Shown piece after piece: positions 40,454 through 44,361 of a stretch of 44,361 nucleotides of DNA. The DNA comes from Cryomorphaceae bacterium (GTDB taxonomy: Bacteria; Bacteroidota; Bacteroidia; Flavobacteriales_D; Crocinitomicaceae). The stretch's first letter is position 1. Each line of letters starts with the position of its first letter. The notes beneath the pieces are model-generated. The model did not search any database, was not told the origin of the DNA, and saw only the letters and a program-made list of their open reading frames with translations. The DNA is taken from the NCBI GenBank assembly GCA_027490665.1, contig JAIXXP010000067.1, forward strand, positions 1 through 44,361. The letters run 5' to 3'. The translations under genes were made by a program, and so were the position numbers.

Positions 40454-41488
40454 ATGGAAGATAAAGCGCGTCTCGATGAGCTAAAAAAAATGTACGAACT
40501 TGGTGTAATCAGTCAGCAAGAATTTGAGGTGCTTTGTAAACAACAAAACGAGCCTGTTCCTAAAGTTAAGACATCCTTTTTCAAATCAAAGTGGTTTTAC
40601 GTTGCTCTTGGCTTCTTGGTTATTGCATGTACATTCTTTATAATTACTTCCAAAGATCCTGAGAAGGAGGCTGACTCCCTGAGCAAACTATATGTAAGTT
40701 GCCAAATAGAAAATAATTTAGCCTACATCAATGCGCTATACGATGTTTCTGAACAAATCAATGTAGGCCATTACAGTTTTGTTGCTCAAATTGATTCAGT
40801 ACTTCAAGAACTCGATGCTCATTATCAAAATCAAGACTTCAACGCTGCTATCATAGATCGTTACGCTAAATTCGAAACGCTTGAGACCCAAGCATCTGAA
40901 AATTGGTCAAAAACAAGTGCTTCGGGTAGAGAATTTTGGCGCTTGTATGAGCAAAAAATAGAGGCTCATCCAGAACTTAAAAAGTCTAATAAACAATTAA
41001 ACAAGTTGCTCGATCAAATCAATGAAAGTAAGCTAAGTATATCGGTTGGCTCAATAGAAGAATTAAACGAGAAGAAACAATTTGTATACAACCGCTTGGA
41101 AGGATTATTTGCCATGTGGGACGAAGAATACTTTGATCCGTATGAGTACTTTTCTTATCGGGTACTTCAGTTTTTTGGCCAGAAAAACACGAACCCAACG
41201 GATGTTCAGCTTTACATCAATCAACAGCCAAATATCGGCTACGCACAATTTAGCCCGATTCTAGAAACTTTGACGCTTAAAAAGAAGGAGGGAGATAGCT
41301 ATATCTGGGAATTTGCTACCGACTACAAGTACTACAATGAAAATACAGAGATATACCTAACATGCAACAAATGGTATAGCATTCAACTCAACAATCAAGA
41401 TAAAATCGAAGTATTTAAGGAACTTAAAATTGAAAACAAAAAAGAACTTTCTGCTGAAGAATATAACGCCTTAAATATGGGTGAATAA
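40454..41488 (+). CDS. Single-TM protein with SHOCT-like N-terminus, divergent from srfB
   Basis: 344 aa. It begins ARLDELKKMYELGVISQQEF, the same SHOCT-like hairpin that starts four proteins at the other end of the opposite operon, so it likely belongs to the same system. Membrane helix ~44-66 (WFYVALGFLVIACTFFIIT), then a periplasmic, mostly helical domain (~75-260) and a C-terminal beta-rich part (SYIWEFATDYKYY, IYLTCNKWYSIQL). No known family. It is followed 52 bp later by another membrane gene on the same strand. Confidence 0.75.
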   Translation: MEDKARLDELKKMYELGVISQQEFEVLCKQQNEPVPKVKTSFFKSKWFYVALGFLVIACTFFIITSKDPEKEADSLSKLYVSCQIENNLAYINALYDVSEQINVGHYSFVAQIDSVLQELDAHYQNQDFNAAIIDRYAKFETLETQASENWSKTSASGREFWRLYEQKIEAHPELKKSNKQLNKLLDQINESKLSISVGSIEELNEKKQFVYNRLEGLFAMWDEEYFDPYEYFSYRVLQFFGQKNTNPTDVQLYINQQPNIGYAQFSPILETLTLKKKEGDSYIWEFATDYKYYNENTEIYLTCNKWYSIQLNNQDKIEVFKELKIENKKELSAEEYNALNMGE

Positions 41489-41540
41489 CTATCAACGTAA
41501 CCCTTTTGAAATCTTTCATATCTAAACTTAACCTCACACC

Positions 41541-42677
41541 ATGAAAAAACTACGTCACTTTTTAAACTACATTGAAGAAAAAATCATGATCCGCTATGGA
41601 AGGCGAATCTGGCAATTTGTCGGATTTTTATCCATCCTTGCCTTTGTTGTTTCTTTGTTTTTGATTGTCAAAAATCTTTTCCCAACAGACCGCAAAGAGG
41701 TTCATATTTCAAAGAAAGAATACAACGAAAACAAAGTAGACCGAGATTTTGACGAGACCAACAATATCGATGCTTGCACCAAATCTGAATACAAAAAAGC
41801 GCTAGATAGCCTTAAAAAACAAATGCCACTTTCAGAGTGGGTACAACTCACCAAATCTGAGCGAGTGGAGCGCTACCGCGAGGTGTATCGCTACGACCCA
41901 TGGTATGGTTCATATTCTACGTATGAGCCATATTTCACTTTTGAACAAACCAAGAACTACGATGCGGTTCCAGTGATTTTAGAAGGTATTTTTAGTTCAA
42001 AAGGCATTGATTCAACGGAATATTGCGAGCAGCTCAAAGTTGTACGCGCTGTTACCGTTTTAATGAAGCAAACTCAAAAAAGTATAGCGACCAAAACACT
42101 TAAAGAAAACTACCGCTATTTGCTCTCATACAGCGATTTGCAAAAGGCCGATGTCGAACGCGCTGTAGCCATGTACAAAAGTGTGAATGGTAAAAAACCT
42201 TTTGTCGTGAATCCGGACAACGATAAAGATCCTTGGAATTACTTCTCTAGTTATTTGAATGTCTATTCAAATGATACCCTTTCTGAACAGCGCGACCTTT
42301 TAGCTACAGACGCTGCCAAACAACTCAAAAAGAAAGGTGTAAAAAAACCTGAATACCGCAATAACTTAGCACTGTGGGTGCTGCGCAATGAAATGGACGA
42401 CGAAGCCAATGAAATTTGTATGAGTGACTTATTCAGTGCCAAAACAGTCAAATTCAACGAAAAGAATTTCGGTGAAAAAGTAGATAAATATATTTATTTG
42501 TACCTTGAGAAATACCGTTTGGCTGAGCAATTAAAAGCGCAGGAAGAAATGGAAAAAGCCGATAACATTGAACTTTATGGTTCATCAGGTTTGGCTAGTT
42601 TCGGTAGTATTTTGGCTATTGCTTCTATTTTGATCTTGTATTCAATCCGCCAGATTTTAAAAGATAGAAAAGATTAA
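41541..42677 (+). CDS. Two-TM envelope protein
   Basis: 378 aa. An N-terminal helix (~24-48, FVGFLSILAFVVSLFLIVKN) and a C-terminal helix (~351-373, FGSILAIASILILYSIRQIL) flank a ~300-residue periplasmic helical domain. This contains a Tyr-rich segment (YRYDPWYGSYSTYEPYF) and CMSDLFSAKTVKF. Both termini are predicted cytoplasmic. No family recognised. It follows the SHOCT-like gene and ends in a strong terminator at 42692. Likely co-transcribed with 40454. Confidence 0.75.
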   Translation: MKKLRHFLNYIEEKIMIRYGRRIWQFVGFLSILAFVVSLFLIVKNLFPTDRKEVHISKKEYNENKVDRDFDETNNIDACTKSEYKKALDSLKKQMPLSEWVQLTKSERVERYREVYRYDPWYGSYSTYEPYFTFEQTKNYDAVPVILEGIFSSKGIDSTEYCEQLKVVRAVTVLMKQTQKSIATKTLKENYRYLLSYSDLQKADVERAVAMYKSVNGKKPFVVNPDNDKDPWNYFSSYLNVYSNDTLSEQRDLLATDAAKQLKKKGVKKPEYRNNLALWVLRNEMDDEANEICMSDLFSAKTVKFNEKNFGEKVDKYIYLYLEKYRLAEQLKAQEEMEKADNIELYGSSGLASFGSILAIASILILYSIRQILKDRKD

Positions 42678-42691
42678 AATAGTTTTCAATT

Positions 42692-42721
42692 CAAGGCCGA
42701 AGCTTTCGGCCTTGTTTTTTT
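42692..42721 (+). terminator. Rho-independent terminator
   Basis: CAAGGCCGAA-GCT-TTCGGCCTTG forms a 10-bp GC-rich stem with a 3-base loop, followed directly by seven T residues. It lies 14 bp after the stop of the two-TM gene. The next start codon is only 6 bp beyond the T-tract. Confidence 0.93.
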
Positions 42722-42727
42722 CATCTT

Positions 42728-44361
42728 ATGCACTACCAATTTTTTACTTTCATCTTGCTTTTGTCATTTAGCAAATTTTCGGCTCAAAGTTGCCTCACGA
42801 AGTCGGACTTTGCTAAGATTCAAAAATTGAGTATATCTGAAGCTAAAAAATACCTTTCGGATGTATTTTATAATTCAACTCCAAATGAATATCAGGGACG
42901 CACGCCTGTATGCGCTGAAGAGAAAATCGGGGATGCCTTAGGTTTTGCCGAAGTCGGTTTTGATGCAGTCTGTTATGATGATTATAATGAGGACAACAGT
43001 TTTGTACTCTACCAAATTAAGAATAACAATACCATCTTTTTGTATGAATGCACATCAAACTGCTATTATAGTTTATTCAATGAGTGTCAGCGCACTTTAA
43101 AAGGTGAGAAACAAGGATCCAATCAAGAATATGCGTTCATAGCATATCCGATTGGTGCACTTACTCTAGAATTTCGTTCATATTTTGAAAATGATAATCC
43201 ATTTCGTGTGTTACTCTATAATAAAAGTCAGGTTCAAACCATATGGACAATTGAGAATAATAAATTTCAAGAAGAACAGCGTTTAATTGCTATTCAGGCA
43301 CAAAAAGAATTAGCGTTTCATAACAGAATTGATTCGATTAAAAATTTAGCAGAATCTCTTGTTGTCAATGGATTGTTTTTAGAGGCTAAAATGAAATTTT
43401 CTGAAGCACTGTCCTTAGAATATAGCTATAACTTAACCGAAAGAATTACCTATTGTGAGCAAATGCTATGCCTGAGTAATGTGAATTTAGGTGATCAATT
43501 TTTATCAAAAAAACAATATAAGGATGCTTTAAAATCATATGAAATAGCAAAAGATTGCCTTCAAGATAAACGCGTTGCTGAAGAAAAAATAAGGGTTATT
43601 CAAAAACAAATGATGTCTGATTCAATCTCCAGATTGGCAACGGCAGCAGACGCATATTTTAACCAGAAGCGTTTTCAAAATGCGCGGGAGGCTTTTTTAA
43701 ATATTAAAAGGCTCGACCCATTAAATAATTATGCGGCTCAACGCATCAAAGAAATCGATGAATTACTGTTCATTTTGGCTGAACGAAAAGTTAAAACTTA
43801 TGATTATTTTCAAATTGATAATTCAAATGTCGCAGCAAATAGAGATATGCTTCAAAAAGAGCTCGTCCAGTATATCAATCCGCTGAAAAAAGGTGACCTT
43901 CAAATTCAGCTACATTATAAATACGACACGTTAGGCATAAATCAATCTGAATTTAAATTGGATGGATCAAGTGCTACGCAATTTCAACCAATTTTTGGAA
44001 CTATTACCAATCAATTTCAAATGGTGCCACCGCAAAAAAAAGGTTATTTCATAAGTGCCGAAGGGCAAAAAGAATACGATATTCAATGGCAAACCCAAAT
44101 ATCTAAATATAGATACACCTCCAAGGGTGTAGCACAAAAGAGTGGTCTAATCCTTGACGAATCAAGCGTCATGGATTACTTTAATCGCACTACCTCGATT
44201 TATGGCACATATACATTAGCTTCAAAAAGTATTACAGTTAATTCACAGACTTATACGAATGTCAAAATTGCTTCTTACAAGGCGAAGGCAGGGCCTGCCA
44301 ATGTTATTTATTCTATGATGCTTCCCGGATTAGGAACAATGCGTGTTACTTATGGTGAAAA
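42728..44361 (+). CDS. Secreted TPR-like protein, 3' truncated by the window
   Basis: 544 codons are visible and the frame is still open at the end. Signal peptide HYQFFTFILLLSFSKFSA-Q. An N-terminal domain of ~190 residues with several Cys (CYYSLFNECQ) is followed by TPR-like helical repeats at ~205-345 (LAESLVVNGLFLEAKMKFSE, GDQFLSKKQYKDALKSYEIA, AADAYFNQKRFQNAREAFLN). A beta-rich region comes next. The last visible residues, VIYSMMLPGLGTMRVTYGE, resemble the 'S-x-x-LPGLGQ' start of small membrane domains (DUF5683-like) seen in Bacteroidota TPR proteins. The start lies just after a terminator. Function unknown; it could be the last envelope part of the Srf-type locus or an unrelated gene. 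Confidence 0.75.
   Translation, partial: MHYQFFTFILLLSFSKFSAQSCLTKSDFAKIQKLSISEAKKYLSDVFYNSTPNEYQGRTPVCAEEKIGDALGFAEVGFDAVCYDDYNEDNSFVLYQIKNNNTIFLYECTSNCYYSLFNECQRTLKGEKQGSNQEYAFIAYPIGALTLEFRSYFENDNPFRVLLYNKSQVQTIWTIENNKFQEEQRLIAIQAQKELAFHNRIDSIKNLAESLVVNGLFLEAKMKFSEALSLEYSYNLTERITYCEQMLCLSNVNLGDQFLSKKQYKDALKSYEIAKDCLQDKRVAEEKIRVIQKQMMSDSISRLATAADAYFNQKRFQNAREAFLNIKRLDPLNNYAAQRIKEIDELLFILAERKVKTYDYFQIDNSNVAANRDMLQKELVQYINPLKKGDLQIQLHYKYDTLGINQSEFKLDGSSATQFQPIFGTITNQFQMVPPQKKGYFISAEGQKEYDIQWQTQISKYRYTSKGVAQKSGLILDESSVMDYFNRTTSIYGTYTLASKSITVNSQTYTNVKIASYKAKAGPANVIYSMMLPGLGTMRVTYGE

Overview
The window looks like a chromosomal stretch from a member of the Bacteroidota (Flavobacteriia/Cytophagia-like). 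A secreted protein at 12912..14201 ends in a type IX secretion (Por) sorting domain. One promoter carries the Bacteroidota-type -7 box TATCTTTG. Shine-Dalgarno sequences are mostly weak, and base composition is moderate to low GC. No rRNA, tRNA, CRISPR array or transposase was recognised. All functional calls come from reading motifs and domain order by eye.

Left part (1..9.5 kb): a 5'-truncated MazG-like pyrophosphohydrolase overlaps a PD-(D/E)XK plus DUF2075 helicase-like gene, followed by an HNH nuclease gene. These run convergently into a Sau3AI/MutH-type restriction endonuclease and its cytosine-5 methyltransferase. Directly upstream of the methyltransferase, on the same strand, is an AT-rich four-gene set: an AAA+ ATPase (7800..9470), a small protein whose secondary-structure order recalls a degenerate FtsZ/tubulin domain, a sigma-70-like protein and an unknown helical protein. 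The whole left part reads as a defence or conflict island.

Middle part (9.8..19.9 kb): small secreted paralogues (10205.., 17539.., 18022..), a MutT/Nudix hydrolase plus a detached 3' remnant of a second copy, and a DUF4143 AAA ATPase preceded by four iteron-like repeats with a 32-33 bp period. Further along are the T9SS-sorted protein, a DUF2130 protein, an AbiEii-type toxin with its DUF6922-type partner, and a membrane-anchored lysozyme-fold-like protein.

Right part (20.1..44.4 kb) is the most interesting region. A tightly packed run of 15 minus-strand genes (40266 down to 20139) starts with SrfB-like (actin/Hsp70-fold) and SrfC-like (dynamin-like GTPase) proteins. It continues with two proteins that share an SrfA-like N-terminal domain, one fused across a membrane helix to a complete subtilisin protease. 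Next come paired single-helix membrane proteins, a 4-TM protein, a TRAFAC-type GTPase, a GTPase-associated (GAP1-N-like) protein with a Q-rich tail, and several envelope proteins. Four of these proteins and the divergently transcribed gene at 40454 begin with the same SHOCT-like helical hairpin. Three share a C-terminal module. I infer one large NTPase-driven membrane/periplasm machine: cytosolic SrfA/B/C and GTPase parts coupled to periplasmic domains, including a protease. Its biological role cannot be read from the sequence; defence, envelope stress or effector activation are all possible. Two membrane/envelope genes and a truncated TPR-like secreted protein continue on the plus strand to the end of the window.
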